A DNA stretch of 64,000 nucleotides, from assembly GCF_014650715.1 (NCBI RefSeq), contig NZ_BMVM01000002.1, forward strand, positions 248,001-312,000. Direction: 5' to 3'. This document shows, piece by piece, positions 17,121-26,795 of this stretch. Under the pieces are notes generated by a model. The model did not search any database. It saw only the letters and a list, made by a program, of their open reading frames with translations, and was not told the DNA's origin. This stretch comes from Streptomyces bluensis (GTDB lineage: Bacteria; Actinomycetota; Actinomycetes; Streptomycetales; Streptomycetaceae). The position numbers and the translations under genes are program-made. The stretch's first letter is position 1. Every line of letters begins with the position of its first letter.

Positions 17121-17801
17121 CTACGCCGGAGGCGCCCCATACGGATCCTGCGCGAAACGCTGCTCAAAGGGGTCAGGATCACGAGGCCCGAACAGAGCCG
17201 ACAGCCCGAGGTGCACCACGAGCGCGGCAAACGGCCAGGCAAGCAACGCCCCCTTCGCGCCAAGCTTCAACGGCGCCGAAAAGGTCACCCCGTTGCCCAC
17301 CTCCCGGGCATGCGCGACAACGTTCTGCTCAGGCCCCAGCCACACCCCCAGCCGCCACGCCAGCACCGACCCCAGCAGCCCCCCGACCGCCAGCGCCACC
17401 ACCAGCGGCACACCCCCACGCCGCCGTACGAGAAACACCACCAGCGCACTCACCGCGCCGAAGCCCAGCGCCAGCAGCGTGAACGTCCCGTCCACCCCGA
17501 CGGCCTGCTCCCCCTCGGTGTCCCGCAGATACACCGCCTCACCGTCGGAGACCAACGGCACGTGCGGCGCCAGCCACCACCACAGCACCCCGAGCAGCAC
17601 CCCCGCGAGCGCCACCCCCACCGTGATGATCGCGGCCTCCCGCACTTCGGTCTTCATCCCGGGACCGTCCTGTTCGTACGCAACGTCATGAGCGGCAGGA
17701 GCCGGCATCACGGGAACGGGTGAGGCCTGCCGAGCGCCGCGCGAGAACCTGTCGTACGACGGTTCGTGCGGCGGCGGAGGCGGAGTCAGCGGTGCGGTCA
17801 C
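17121..17801 (-). CDS. DUF2567-like membrane protein
   Basis: A 226-residue protein. The first 50 residues are proline-rich and soluble (TAPLTPPPPPHEPSYDRFSRG). Four hydrophobic segments follow (about 55-75, 105-125, 130-150, 190-210). The segment WRLGVWLGPEQNVVAHAREVGNGVTFSAPLKLGAKG between helices 3 and 4 resembles the actinobacterial DUF2567 family as I remember it. The function is unknown. It follows the ABC-2 permease by 34 nt and may be its co-transcribed companion. GTG 17801 was chosen; the frame is open further upstream inside the permease. Confidence 0.75.
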   Translation of the reverse strand: MTAPLTPPPPPHEPSYDRFSRGARQASPVPVMPAPAAHDVAYEQDGPGMKTEVREAAIITVGVALAGVLLGVLWWWLAPHVPLVSDGEAVYLRDTEGEQAVGVDGTFTLLALGFGAVSALVVFLVRRRGGVPLVVALAVGGLLGSVLAWRLGVWLGPEQNVVAHAREVGNGVTFSAPLKLGAKGALLAWPFAALVVHLGLSALFGPRDPDPFEQRFAQDPYGAPPA

Positions 17802-17835
17802 CCTGACATCGTGCCAGGCGCACTCGTGCGGCGCC

Positions 17836-18657
17836 TCACCGGACGGCCGCCCGGCGGTACGCCCAGGTCGCGACCGCCAGCGAAGCCACCCCGACACCGG
17901 CGCACACAGCCAGGTCACCGAGCACGAACGCCCAGTCCGGGTCGCCCCGGAAAGTCCGCGCGAACGCCTCCACCCCGTACGTCGACGGCAGCAGATCACG
18001 CGCGAACCGCACCACATCCGGCAGCCGGTCCGCGGGCAGGACTCCGAGCAGCAAGGCCGCCGACATGCCCAACTGCCCCAGCAGCGTCGCCAGTTCGGGC
18101 CGCGGCGCCAGCAGTCCCAGCGCCGCCCCCAGCCCGGCGAGCGCGGCCCCCGCGAGCGGGATCACCGCGGCGAGCACCCAGAGGTTCCCCAGCGGCAGTC
18201 CGAAGAGCACACAGCCGAAGACCGCGGTCACCACCGTCCCCGGCACGGTGAACGACGCGTACGCCCCCGCCGCACCCAGGACGACAGCGGCAGGCGGCAC
18301 CGGCAGGGTCGCGTAGTGGTCGAGCCCTCCGCCGGCCCTCAACTGCCCGAAGTACTGGGCGAGCAGGTTCAGCGCGACGAAGGCGACCACGAGCACGGAC
18401 GACCCGGCGACGACGGCCTGAGCCTCGGCCCCGCCGTCCACGACGCCCCGCATCAGGATCATGATGCCGATCGACTGGAAGGTCGCCACGAACAGCAGCG
18501 GAATCCGCGCGACGCGCGCCCGTGAGAGCTGCGCCCGGTACACGGCGCCGAGCGACGGCCACAGCCGCGCCCGCGGCCCGAGCACGGCCGGGCCCCCGGC
18601 GCGTTCCTCCGCCGCCAGGGCTCCGCCCGGCAGGGCCTCCGCAGGTACGACACTCAC
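17836..18657 (-). CDS. ABC-2 type transporter permease
   Basis: A 273-residue integral membrane protein with about six hydrophobic segments from residue 50 onwards, and the ABC-2 permease feel of LLPSTYGVEAFARTF in the large loop before the last helix. It starts 64 nt after the ATPase gene and together they make an exporter of the daunorubicin-resistance type. The substrate cannot be read from the sequence. The start is GTG 18657. Confidence 0.88.
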   Translation of the reverse strand: MSVVPAEALPGGALAAEERAGGPAVLGPRARLWPSLGAVYRAQLSRARVARIPLLFVATFQSIGIMILMRGVVDGGAEAQAVVAGSSVLVVAFVALNLLAQYFGQLRAGGGLDHYATLPVPPAAVVLGAAGAYASFTVPGTVVTAVFGCVLFGLPLGNLWVLAAVIPLAGAALAGLGAALGLLAPRPELATLLGQLGMSAALLLGVLPADRLPDVVRFARDLLPSTYGVEAFARTFRGDPDWAFVLGDLAVCAGVGVASLAVATWAYRRAAVR

Positions 18658-18721
18658 GTCGGGCTGCTCCTCTTCGCTCCGGCTGCCGCCCGGTCCCGTA
18701 CGGCTAGGGCCCTGGTTGCGT

Positions 18722-19738
18722 TCACGCCTTCACCAGCCCTCGTGCGTTGCCGCCCAGCGCCAGATACACGTCCTCCAGGCTCGGCGTGGCGAGCGTGAAG
18801 TCGTCCAGGGCGACGAAGGCCGCGCCACCGGTGATCGTCGCGACGACCGCGCGGGCCTCCTCGGGCGCGAGCCGCAGCGTCCAGCGCCGCCCGGACTCCA
18901 GGGCCCGGGACCGCAGCGCGGCGACCTCCGGGACGTCCAGCGGCGCCCGTTCGCGCCAGACCAGGTCGACCCGCACCTCGCCGGCCACCTTCTCCTTCAG
19001 GCCGGCCGGGGTGTCGCAGGCGATGACCCGCCCCTGGTCGAGGACGGCGACCCGGTCGAGCACGGTCTCCGCCTCGATGACGTTGTGGGTGACGAGCAGG
19101 ACGGTGGTGCCGTGTTCGGCCCGGCGCCGGTCGACGGCGGCCCACACGGCCCGCCGGGCGACGGGGTCCATGCCGGTGGTGGGCTCGTCCAGCACGAGCA
19201 GGGGCCGTTCCCCGACGAGTACGGCGGCGAAACAGGCGAGCCGCCGCTGGCCGCCCGAAAGCTTCCTGATCGGCCGCGAGGCGAGGTCCGTGAGCCCCAG
19301 CTCCTCCAGCACGGCGTCCCGCTCGTCCCTGGCCCGCCGTACGTCGAGCCCGCGCAGCCGGCCGGTGGTCTCCGCGGCGAGCGACACGGTCAGGTCGTCC
19401 AGCGCGGTCGACTCCTGCCCGAGGTAGGCGAGGATCCGCGCGGCCCGCTCGGGGTGCCGCACGATGTCGTGCCCGAGGATCTCGACGGTGCCGTCGTCGG
19501 GCCGCATCAGCCCGGTGAGCTGCCGGACCAGCGTGGACTTTCCGGCCCCGTTCGGCCCGAGCAGCCCGAAGATCTCCCCGCGCCGCACATCGAGTCCGAC
19601 CTCGTCATTGGCCCGCACGGCGGGCGTCCCGGGCGCGCCGCGCCGTCCGCGCACCGCCGGGTACGTCTTCGTCAGCCCCCGCACCGCGCACACCACATCC
19701 CCGCCGTGTCGGCTCCCGGGTTCCGTGCGCGTGCTCAC
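18722..19738 (-). CDS. ABC transporter ATP-binding protein
   Basis: A 338-residue ATPase. Walker A is GLLGPNGAGKSTL (about residue 58-70), the Q-loop is YLGQES, the signature is LSGGQRRLA, and Walker B with switch histidine is LLVLDEPTTGMDP and VTHN. An insertion between the first strand and the Walker A region (GRRGAPGTPAVRAND) is slightly longer than usual. The C-terminal 100 residues form the extra domain typical of ABC-2 exporters. It pairs with the permease downstream. GTG 19738 gives a short hydrophilic leader. Confidence 0.93.
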   Translation of the reverse strand: MSTRTEPGSRHGGDVVCAVRGLTKTYPAVRGRRGAPGTPAVRANDEVGLDVRRGEIFGLLGPNGAGKSTLVRQLTGLMRPDDGTVEILGHDIVRHPERAARILAYLGQESTALDDLTVSLAAETTGRLRGLDVRRARDERDAVLEELGLTDLASRPIRKLSGGQRRLACFAAVLVGERPLLVLDEPTTGMDPVARRAVWAAVDRRRAEHGTTVLLVTHNVIEAETVLDRVAVLDQGRVIACDTPAGLKEKVAGEVRVDLVWRERAPLDVPEVAALRSRALESGRRWTLRLAPEEARAVVATITGGAAFVALDDFTLATPSLEDVYLALGGNARGLVKA

Positions 19739-19859
19739 GAGGCACGAGCCTACGGGGTCCCGCGCCCCGATCGTCGCCCGGGGCGCCCGCTGCACACAGC
19801 CGAAGGGTCCTGAAGCCGACCGCAGGACCGACCGCCCCCGTTCACTCCCCCCGCTCCCC

Positions 19860-21092
19860 TCACTCCCCGGCAGGAGCGTGTGCCGCCGCCGTCCGTACGT
19901 CGATCTCCCGCCAGAACCCGGCCCGGATGGCATACCGGTCGTGCTCGTCGATCTGGTCGTCCTTGTGGGCGAGCAGCCCGAACCGCGCGGCGTAGCGCAG
20001 CAGCTCTCCGTCCACCCGGTGCGGGATCCGGGGATACATCCCGGACAGCTTCTGCAGATGCGACTGTTCCGTCAGCCGCGCCATCCAGCGCCGCGCGAAG
20101 ACCTGTCCCACCTCGTACGGATCGCCGCCGACCGTGGTGATGTCCTCCTCCCGGTCGGCCCACCGCTGCTCGGCCGTGGTGAGCTGTGCGAGCGTCGGCA
20201 TGGACGCGGCCTCGGCCGGCTCGGCGACGACCCCGGGCCGGTCCACCCACCCCTTGTCGGAGGACCAGCGCAGCGTGGCGTTCGCGGGATGCTGCGCGGT
20301 TTGCGCTCCGGCCGCCCGCATGATCGCCAGGTCCTTCGGCGTCGGCACCCCTTTGGAGGCAGCGGCGGGGGCCCGCTCCTGCGTCCCGTTGTGGGAGCCG
20401 GCGGCCGCCGGTTCGTGCTCCGTCTCCTCGGCGGTCCGCTCGGACGCGGCGAGCGCCGACTCCGGCAAGGGGGCCGACAGGATCGCGGCGATCTCGGGGC
20501 GTGGCGCGGGCGGCGGCGCGCACACCCCGCCGAGGTCCTTCGGCCGGACGGCCTGAGTGATCCACGCCCGGTCCAGCACGCGCCGTTCGTCGGCCTCGGC
20601 GACCAGGTCCTCGGACTGGTTGTAGTCGCCGTCCGCGGCCTGTACGGCCCACAGGTGTACGGCGACTCCGTGTTCCTTGGCCGCCATCATGCCCGGCAGC
20701 AGATCCCCGTCCCCGGTCACGAGCACGATGTCGGAGCAGGCCCGGTTGCGTGCCAGTTCGGTGAGTTCGGCGTGCATGGCGGCGTCCACGCCCTTCTGCG
20801 CCCACCGTCCGTCGCTGCGGGTCAGGGCGCCGAGCCGTACGGTGACCCGGGGCATCACGCGCAGTCTGCGGTGCTCGGGCTGCGGTACGCGGTCGGGGGC
20901 GCCGTCGAACCAGTAGATGCGCAGCAGCGGCCGTTCCGTGTCGGACTCGGCGCGCTCGCGCAGCCCCTGGATGAGGGCGGAGTGGTCGACGGTGATCCGG
21001 GAGCGGGAGGGTTCGCCGGCGAGCAGGCTGGCGGCAGCCCCGAGCAGATACCCGGCGTCCACCAGGACGATGCAGCGGTCCACGCGATCCAC
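19860..21092 (-). CDS. NYN domain protein (LabA-like putative nuclease)
   Basis: A 410-residue protein. Residues 1-175 form a NYN/PIN-like domain with the acidic residues expected for metal-dependent RNA cleavage: VLVDAGYLLG (Asp about 11), IYWFDGAP, and SDIVLVTGDGDLLPGM. A proline/alanine-rich linker (about 190-260) leads to a conserved C-terminal domain (DPYEVGQVFARRWMARL, PRIPHRVDGELLRYAARFG) that looks like a winged-helix or OST-HTH type module. A role in RNA turnover is inferred from the domain only. The GTG start has GGAAAGAGG before it. Confidence 0.85.
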   Translation of the reverse strand: MDRVDRCIVLVDAGYLLGAAASLLAGEPSRSRITVDHSALIQGLRERAESDTERPLLRIYWFDGAPDRVPQPEHRRLRVMPRVTVRLGALTRSDGRWAQKGVDAAMHAELTELARNRACSDIVLVTGDGDLLPGMMAAKEHGVAVHLWAVQAADGDYNQSEDLVAEADERRVLDRAWITQAVRPKDLGGVCAPPPAPRPEIAAILSAPLPESALAASERTAEETEHEPAAAGSHNGTQERAPAAASKGVPTPKDLAIMRAAGAQTAQHPANATLRWSSDKGWVDRPGVVAEPAEAASMPTLAQLTTAEQRWADREEDITTVGGDPYEVGQVFARRWMARLTEQSHLQKLSGMYPRIPHRVDGELLRYAARFGLLAHKDDQIDEHDRYAIRAGFWREIDVRTAAAHAPAGE

Positions 21093-21307
21093 CCTCTTTC
21101 CGGGAGGTTTGCTTCGGGCTTCCTTCGAGTCTGCCCGACCGCGCGGAGGTTAACGTTCGGAACTCGATCATCGGCGTGGCGTATCGGCGCAGGCCGCCCG
21201 GACAGACCTTGTCACGCACGGTGATTATCCGACATGCGCAACGTGTCCGATTATGTGAATCTGGTCGCGGCCCTGGCCCCTAGATCCCCCACAGGAGGCA
21301 GAGCACC

Positions 21308-21475
21308 ATGGCCAAGAACAAGAACCGCAAGCAGGACGCCCAGCAGAACCGCCGCCCGCAGGCCGAGGAGCAGGCGGAGCGGAACTCGCCGGAGTCGCAG
21401 TCGCCGATGTCGCAGCCGCAGGGCAGCCCCGCCGACGTCGCCCGTAAGAAGCAGAAGAGCTTCGGCCACAACTGA
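21308..21475 (+). CDS. Small hydrophilic 55-residue protein
   Basis: ATG 21308 with AGGAGG 9 nt upstream opens a 55-residue ORF rich in lysine, glutamine and serine (MAKNKNRKQDAQQNRRPQAE, ending KKQKSFGHN). It has no hydrophobic segment and is probably disordered. A strong hairpin follows 37 nt later. Similar short proteins next to dnaE are, as far as I recall, conserved in Streptomyces without known function. Confidence 0.72.
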   Translation: MAKNKNRKQDAQQNRRPQAEEQAERNSPESQSPMSQPQGSPADVARKKQKSFGHN

Positions 21476-21512
21476 GGCCCGGCCCATCGGTGTTGAGGCC
21501 CTCACACACAGC

Positions 21513-21544
21513 GAGGGGCGCATCCCTTTCCGGATGCGCCCCTC
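21513..21544. terminator. Bidirectional hairpin between the 55-residue gene and dnaE
   Basis: A perfect 13-bp stem, GAGGGGCGCATCC with its complement, closes a 6-nt loop. It lies between two convergent genes (55-residue ORF on plus, dnaE on minus) and can serve both. Confidence 0.85.
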
Positions 21545-21565
21545 ACGCACGTCAGTACGCGGCGC

Positions 21566-24500
21566 TCAGCCCGCGAGACAGGACGGCCCCAGCAGCACCT
21601 TCAGGTCGCCGAAGAGGGCCGGATCCGGCTTCACCCGGTGGCGGTCGAGCCGCAGCACCGTCGTCTTCCTCGGCCCCTGGAGCCTGATCCGCACCTCGCT
21701 GTCGCCCTTGTGGTGGCTGAGGATCTCGCCGAGGCGGCTGACCATGGGCGGGGTGACCCTCGTGGCCGGGATGGTGAGGACCACGGGCGCGTTGGTGCCC
21801 GCGTTCGACAGGTCGGGGACCTGGAGTTCCATCGCGACCAGCCGGGGCACGTCCTCGCGCTTGTCGAGGCGGCCCTTGACGAACACCACCGCGTCCTCGA
21901 CGAGTTGCGTCGACACCAGCTGGTACGTCGCGGGGAAGAACATGCACTCGATGGAACCCGCCAGGTCCTCCACCGTGGCGATCGCCCACGCGTTGCCCTG
22001 CTTGGTCATCTTGCGCTGGAGCCCCGAGATGATCCCGCCGATGGTCACCACCGCACCGTCCGCGTGCTCACCCCCGGTCAGCTGCGCGATCCCCGCGTCC
22101 GCCTTGTCGGACAGCACATGCTCAAGCCCGAACAGCGGATGGTCCGAGACATACAGACCCAGCATCTCCCGCTCCTGGGCGAGCAGATAGGTCTTGTCCC
22201 ACTCGTCGTCGGTGAACTGCACGTCGAGTCCGAAGCCGGGCTCGCTGGACTCCTCCTCGCCCATACCGCCGAACAGGTCGAACTGGCCCTCGGCCTCCTT
22301 GCGCTTGACCGCGACCACGTTGTCGATCATTGGCTCGAACTGGGCGGTCAGGCCCTTGCGGGTGTGCCCCATCGAGTCGAAGGCGCCGGCCTTGATCAGC
22401 GACTCCGTGGTGCGCTTGTTGCAGGCGACCGCCTCGACCTTGTCCAGGTAGTCCGGGAAGGAGGCGTACTTCCCCTTCGCCTTGCGGGAGCGGATGATCG
22501 AGTCGACCACGTTCGTCCCGACGTTGCGCACGGCCTCCAGGCCGAAGAGGATCACGTCGTCGCCCTGGGCGGCGAAGTTGTGCACCGACTCGTTGACGTT
22601 CGGCGGCAGCACCTTGATGCCCATGCGCCGGCACTCGTTGAGGTAGACCGCCGACTTGTCCTTGTCGTCCTTCACCGAGGTGAGCAGCGCGGCCATGTAC
22701 TCGGCCGGGTGGTTCGCCTTCAGGAAGGCGGTCCAGTAGGAGACCAGTCCGTACGCGGCGGAGTGCGCCTTGTTGAAGGCGTAGCCGGCGAAGGGGACCA
22801 GCACGTCCCACAGGGCCTGGATGGCCTCGTCGCTGTAGCCGTTCTTGCGGGCGCCGGCCTGGAAGATGGTGAAGTTCTTCGCCAGTTCCTCGGGCTTCTT
22901 CTTGCCCATCACGCGGCGGAGGATGTCGGCCTCGCCGAGCGAGTACCCGGCGATGATCTGGGCGGCCTTCTGCACCTGCTCCTGGTAGACGATCAGGCCG
23001 TAGGTGACGTCCAGGACCTCCGTGAGGGGCTCTTCGAGCTCCTTGTGGATGGGCGTGATCTCCTGCTGGCCGTTCTTGCGGAGCGCGTAGTTGGTGTGGG
23101 AGTTCATTCCCATCGGGCCGGGACGGTACAGGGCCGAGACGGCGGAGATGTCTTCGAAGTTGTCGGGCTTCATCAGGCGCAGCAGGGAGCGCATGGGTCC
23201 GCCGTCGAACTGGAAGACGCCGAGGGTGTCGCCGCGCTGGAGCAGTTCGAAGGTCGTGGGGTCGTCGAGCGGAAGGCTCAGGAGATCGATGTCGATCCCC
23301 TTGTTGGACTTCACCATCTTCACGGCGTCGTCCATGATCGTCAGGTTGCGCAGGCCGAGGAAGTCCATCTTCAGCAGGCCGAGCGACTCACAGCTCGGGT
23401 AGTCCCACTGCGTGATGGTCACGCCGTCGGTGTGGCGCACCCACACGGGCACGTGGTCGGTGATGGTCTCGCTGGACATGATCACACCGGCGGCGTGCAC
23501 GCCCATCTGCCGGACCAGCCCCTCGACGCCCTTGGCGGTGTCGATGACCTTCTTCACGTCCGGCTCGTTCTCGTACATCGCGCGGACCTCGCCGGCCTCG
23601 CTGTACCGCGGGTGGCTGGGGTCGGTGATACCGGAGAGCGGGATGCCCTTGCCGAGGACGTCGGCGGGCATGGCCTTGGTGATGCGGTCACCCATCGCGT
23701 ACGGGTAGCCCAGCACGCGCGCGGAGTCCTTGATGGCGTTCTTCGCCTTGATGGTGCCGTACGTGCCGATCATGGCGACCTTGTCGGCGCCGTACTTCTC
23801 CGTCACGTACCGGATCACCTCGACGCGCCGGCGCTCGTCGAAGTCGATGTCGACATCGGGCATCGAGATGCGCTCGGGGTTGAGGAACCGCTCGAAGATC
23901 AGGCCGTGCGGAATCGGGTCGAGGTCGGTGATGCCCAGGGCGTAGGCGACGATCGAGCCGGCCGCGGAACCCCGGCCGGGGCCGACCGCGATGCCCTGCT
24001 TCTTGGCCCACATGATGAAGTCGGCGACGACGAGGAAGTAGCCGGGGAAGCCCATCGAGATGATGGTGTCCATCTCGTACTCGACCTGCTTCATACGGTC
24101 GTCCGGGATGCCCCCGGGGAAGCGGCGGTGCATGCCGCGCATGGTCTCCTCGCGGAACCAGGTGACCTCGGTGTAGCCCTCCGGAATGTCGAACTTGGGC
24201 ATCAGGTCGCGCTTCTCGAACATCCCGGTGGTGTCGACCATCTCGGCCACCAACCGGGTGTTGTCACAGCCTTCACGCCAGACGTCCGAAGATCCCAGGG
24301 CGTACATCTGCTCGGTCGACTTCAGGTAGTAGCCGCCTCCGTCGAGCTTGAAGCGGTTCGGGTCGGAGAGGTTCTTGCCGGTCTGGATGCACAGCAGGGC
24401 GTCGTGCGCCGTCGCCTCGTGCTCGTACGTGTAGTGCGAGTCATTGGTGACCAGCGGCGGGATCCCCAGCTTCTTGCCGACCGCCAGCAGGTCCTCACGG

Positions 24501-25105
24501 ACCCGGCGCTCAAGTTCGAGGTCGTGCTCCATCAGCTCCAGGAAGAAGCGGTCCTTGCCGAAGATGTCCTGGTAGTCCGCGGCCGCCTTCAGTGCCTCGT
24601 CGAACTGTCCCAGGCGCAGCCGGGTCTGGACCTCACCGGAAGGACAGCCGGTGGAGGCCACGATTCCGTCGGACCACTGGGCGATGGACTCCTTGTCCAT
24701 GCGGGGCCACTTCTGCAGCCAGCCCTCGGCGTACGCGTCCGAGGAGAGCCGGAACAGGTTGTGCAGGCCGGTCTGGTTCGTGGCCCACATCGTCAAGTGG
24801 GTGTACGAGCCGCTCGCCGAGACGTCGTCCTTCTTCTGGTGCGGCTGGCCCCACTGGACCTTGCGCTTGTTGCGCCGCGACTCGGGTGCGACATACGCCT
24901 CGATCCCGATGATCGGGGTGATCCCGGCGTTCTTCGCCGAGTGGAAGAAGTCGTAGGCGCCGTGCAGGTTGCCGTGGTCGGACATCGCGATGTGGGTCAT
25001 GCCCATCTCGTTGCACGCGTTGAACATGTCCTTCAGCCGCGCGGCACCGTCCAGCAGCGAGTACTGGGTGTGGACGTGCAGGTGCGTGAACGGCGGCTTT
25101 GACAC
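21566..25105 (-). CDS. dnaE: DNA polymerase III alpha subunit
   Basis: The replicative polymerase, 1179 residues, the usual DnaE1 length. It starts with the PHP domain (HLHVHTQYSLLDGAA, SDHGN), whose histidines are the expected metal ligands. The polymerase core has GPGRGSAAGSIVAYALGITDLDP and the catalytic aspartates in MPDVDIDFDERRR. The fingers (GVFQFDGG) and tandem HhH region follow, then the OB-fold domain (VTIGGIISGLQRKMTKQGNAWAI) and the C-terminal tau-binding part. It stands alone, transcribed leftwards, divergent from the DUF2252 gene. Confidence 0.98.
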   Translation of the reverse strand: MSKPPFTHLHVHTQYSLLDGAARLKDMFNACNEMGMTHIAMSDHGNLHGAYDFFHSAKNAGITPIIGIEAYVAPESRRNKRKVQWGQPHQKKDDVSASGSYTHLTMWATNQTGLHNLFRLSSDAYAEGWLQKWPRMDKESIAQWSDGIVASTGCPSGEVQTRLRLGQFDEALKAAADYQDIFGKDRFFLELMEHDLELERRVREDLLAVGKKLGIPPLVTNDSHYTYEHEATAHDALLCIQTGKNLSDPNRFKLDGGGYYLKSTEQMYALGSSDVWREGCDNTRLVAEMVDTTGMFEKRDLMPKFDIPEGYTEVTWFREETMRGMHRRFPGGIPDDRMKQVEYEMDTIISMGFPGYFLVVADFIMWAKKQGIAVGPGRGSAAGSIVAYALGITDLDPIPHGLIFERFLNPERISMPDVDIDFDERRRVEVIRYVTEKYGADKVAMIGTYGTIKAKNAIKDSARVLGYPYAMGDRITKAMPADVLGKGIPLSGITDPSHPRYSEAGEVRAMYENEPDVKKVIDTAKGVEGLVRQMGVHAAGVIMSSETITDHVPVWVRHTDGVTITQWDYPSCESLGLLKMDFLGLRNLTIMDDAVKMVKSNKGIDIDLLSLPLDDPTTFELLQRGDTLGVFQFDGGPMRSLLRLMKPDNFEDISAVSALYRPGPMGMNSHTNYALRKNGQQEITPIHKELEEPLTEVLDVTYGLIVYQEQVQKAAQIIAGYSLGEADILRRVMGKKKPEELAKNFTIFQAGARKNGYSDEAIQALWDVLVPFAGYAFNKAHSAAYGLVSYWTAFLKANHPAEYMAALLTSVKDDKDKSAVYLNECRRMGIKVLPPNVNESVHNFAAQGDDVILFGLEAVRNVGTNVVDSIIRSRKAKGKYASFPDYLDKVEAVACNKRTTESLIKAGAFDSMGHTRKGLTAQFEPMIDNVVAVKRKEAEGQFDLFGGMGEEESSEPGFGLDVQFTDDEWDKTYLLAQEREMLGLYVSDHPLFGLEHVLSDKADAGIAQLTGGEHADGAVVTIGGIISGLQRKMTKQGNAWAIATVEDLAGSIECMFFPATYQLVSTQLVEDAVVFVKGRLDKREDVPRLVAMELQVPDLSNAGTNAPVVLTIPATRVTPPMVSRLGEILSHHKGDSEVRIRLQGPRKTTVLRLDRHRVKPDPALFGDLKVLLGPSCLAG

Positions 25106-25355
25106 GGCTTCGGCCTCCAGGGAGAAGAGCGGTCGACGGGAGCCCGACAGGCTGCGGACAGTCCGAGGGGACAGCCTCGAAGTCTATGCCTCGGCACTGA
25201 CACTCGGAGGACTCTCCCCCGTACCTTCGTCCAAGGAGTCGCGGGCACTCCCGCGTACGGTCGGACGTTGAAGGGGAGCGGAGATCCGTTCCCCTCAGAA
25301 GACGCAGCTGTCCCCCAAGTCACGCACCACCACCTGCACCAGGAGGCACCCAGCG

Positions 25356-26729
25356 ATGTCGGTTCCGCAGCTCAGCGCCGAGCAACGCGGCGAGCAGATC
25401 CTCGCCGTCTTCGACACCGCCTTCGGCGAGCTCCTGGCCGCCGACCCGGCCGCCTTCCGTGTGAAGTTCCGGAAGATGGCCGCGTCCGCCTTCGCCTTCT
25501 ACCGGGGCACGGCGTGCCTCTTCTACCACGACCTGGACCAGGACAACGCCTGGCGGGACGGCGGGAAAAGCGCCCCGCGGCTGGGTGGGAAAGCACACGG
25601 CGGCCCGTTCCTGGACGACCGCACCTCGCGCGTGTGGATCCACGGCGACCTGCACGCGGAGAACTTCGGCACGTACATGGACGCCACGGGCCGCCTCATC
25701 TTCAACGTGAACGACTTCGACGAGGCGTACGTCGGCCCCTTCACCTGGGACCTGAAGCGTTTCGCGGCCTCCGTGGCACTGGTCGGGTACGCGAAGGCGC
25801 TGAGCGACGAGCAGATCACCGAGCTGGTGCGGGTGTACGCGGGCGCGTACCGCGAGCGGATCCACGCCGTCGCTACCGGCGCCAAGAGCGACGAGGTGCC
25901 GCCCTTCACGCTGGACACCGCCCAGGGCCCGCTGCTGGACGCGCTGCGTGACGCCCGCTCGCTGACCCGCTTCGGGCTGCTGGAGTCGATGACGGAGATC
26001 CGTGACTTCGAGCGCCGCTTCGCGCCCGGCGGCGGCTCCATCGAGCTGGACGCGGCCACCCGCTACAAGGTCCTGGCGGCCTTCGACGGCTATCTGGAGA
26101 CGCTCCCGGAGTCGTCGCTCGCCCGCCCCGACTCGTACCGCGTGAAGGACGTCGTCGGCCGCCGCGGTATCGGCATCGGCTCCGCGGGCCTGCCGTCGTA
26201 CAACATCCTCCTGGAGGGCGCCACCGACGCCCTGGAGAACGATGTGGTGATCTACATCAAGCAGGCCCAGACCCCGGCCGTCTCCCGCCACGTCACGGAC
26301 CCGGCGATCCGCGACTACTTCCAGCACGAGGGCCACCGCACGGTGATCTCGCAGCGCGCCCTCCAGGCGCACGCCGACCCGTGGCTGGGCTGGACCGAGC
26401 TGGACGGCGCGGGCCAGCTGGTCGCCGAGGTGTCGCCGTACGCGGTGGACCTGGACTGGAGCGACATCGACGACCCGGAGGAGATCGCGGCGGTCGTCGG
26501 CGACCTGGGGCGGGCGACGGCCACGATGCACGCGGCGGCGGACGACCTCTCCGGTCAGTCCCTGGTGCCGTTCTCCACGGAGCGGGCCATCGACGCGGCC
26601 ATCGCGGCCGACGAGGACGGCTTCGCACCGCTCCTGGTGGACTTCGCGCACGAGTACGGGGCACGCGCGCGTGCGGACCACCAGATCTTCGTCGACCTGT
26701 TCCGCAACGGCCGGATCCCCGGCCTGTAG
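25356..26729 (+). CDS. DUF2252 family protein
   Basis: A 457-residue protein with the DUF2252 pattern: FRKMAASAFAFYRGTACLFYHDL, then WIHGDLHAENFGTY with HGDxHxxN, and FNVNDFDEAYVGPFTWDLKR. HGDxHxxN and DFDE resemble the catalytic HxDxxxxN and metal-binding D of aminoglycoside phosphotransferase-like kinases. A kinase-like fold is therefore likely, while the substrate is unknown. AGGAGG precedes the ATG by 9 nt. It is divergent from dnaE with a 250-nt gap that shows no other gene. Confidence 0.9.
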   Translation: MSVPQLSAEQRGEQILAVFDTAFGELLAADPAAFRVKFRKMAASAFAFYRGTACLFYHDLDQDNAWRDGGKSAPRLGGKAHGGPFLDDRTSRVWIHGDLHAENFGTYMDATGRLIFNVNDFDEAYVGPFTWDLKRFAASVALVGYAKALSDEQITELVRVYAGAYRERIHAVATGAKSDEVPPFTLDTAQGPLLDALRDARSLTRFGLLESMTEIRDFERRFAPGGGSIELDAATRYKVLAAFDGYLETLPESSLARPDSYRVKDVVGRRGIGIGSAGLPSYNILLEGATDALENDVVIYIKQAQTPAVSRHVTDPAIRDYFQHEGHRTVISQRALQAHADPWLGWTELDGAGQLVAEVSPYAVDLDWSDIDDPEEIAAVVGDLGRATATMHAAADDLSGQSLVPFSTERAIDAAIAADEDGFAPLLVDFAHEYGARARADHQIFVDLFRNGRIPGL

Positions 26730-26795
26730 GTCCGCAGGCTCACAGGTGCCCTTTAGGGGGCCTTTACGTGAGCCCATGGGAGACTCTGTAACGGT

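Noticed and set aside
16358-17263. Long minus-strand ORFs over the repeat array
   Set aside because: Their repeats come from non-coding ~25-nt units whose length is not a multiple of three, and they overlap the real membrane gene in another frame.
21225-21260. GATTAT/CCGA near-repeats upstream of the 55-residue gene
   Set aside because: The two halves match poorly and do not form a clear dyad or direct repeat.
21638-25102. 1154-codon plus-strand ORF opposite dnaE
   Set aside because: It is an antisense shadow; dnaE on the minus strand has every polymerase motif.
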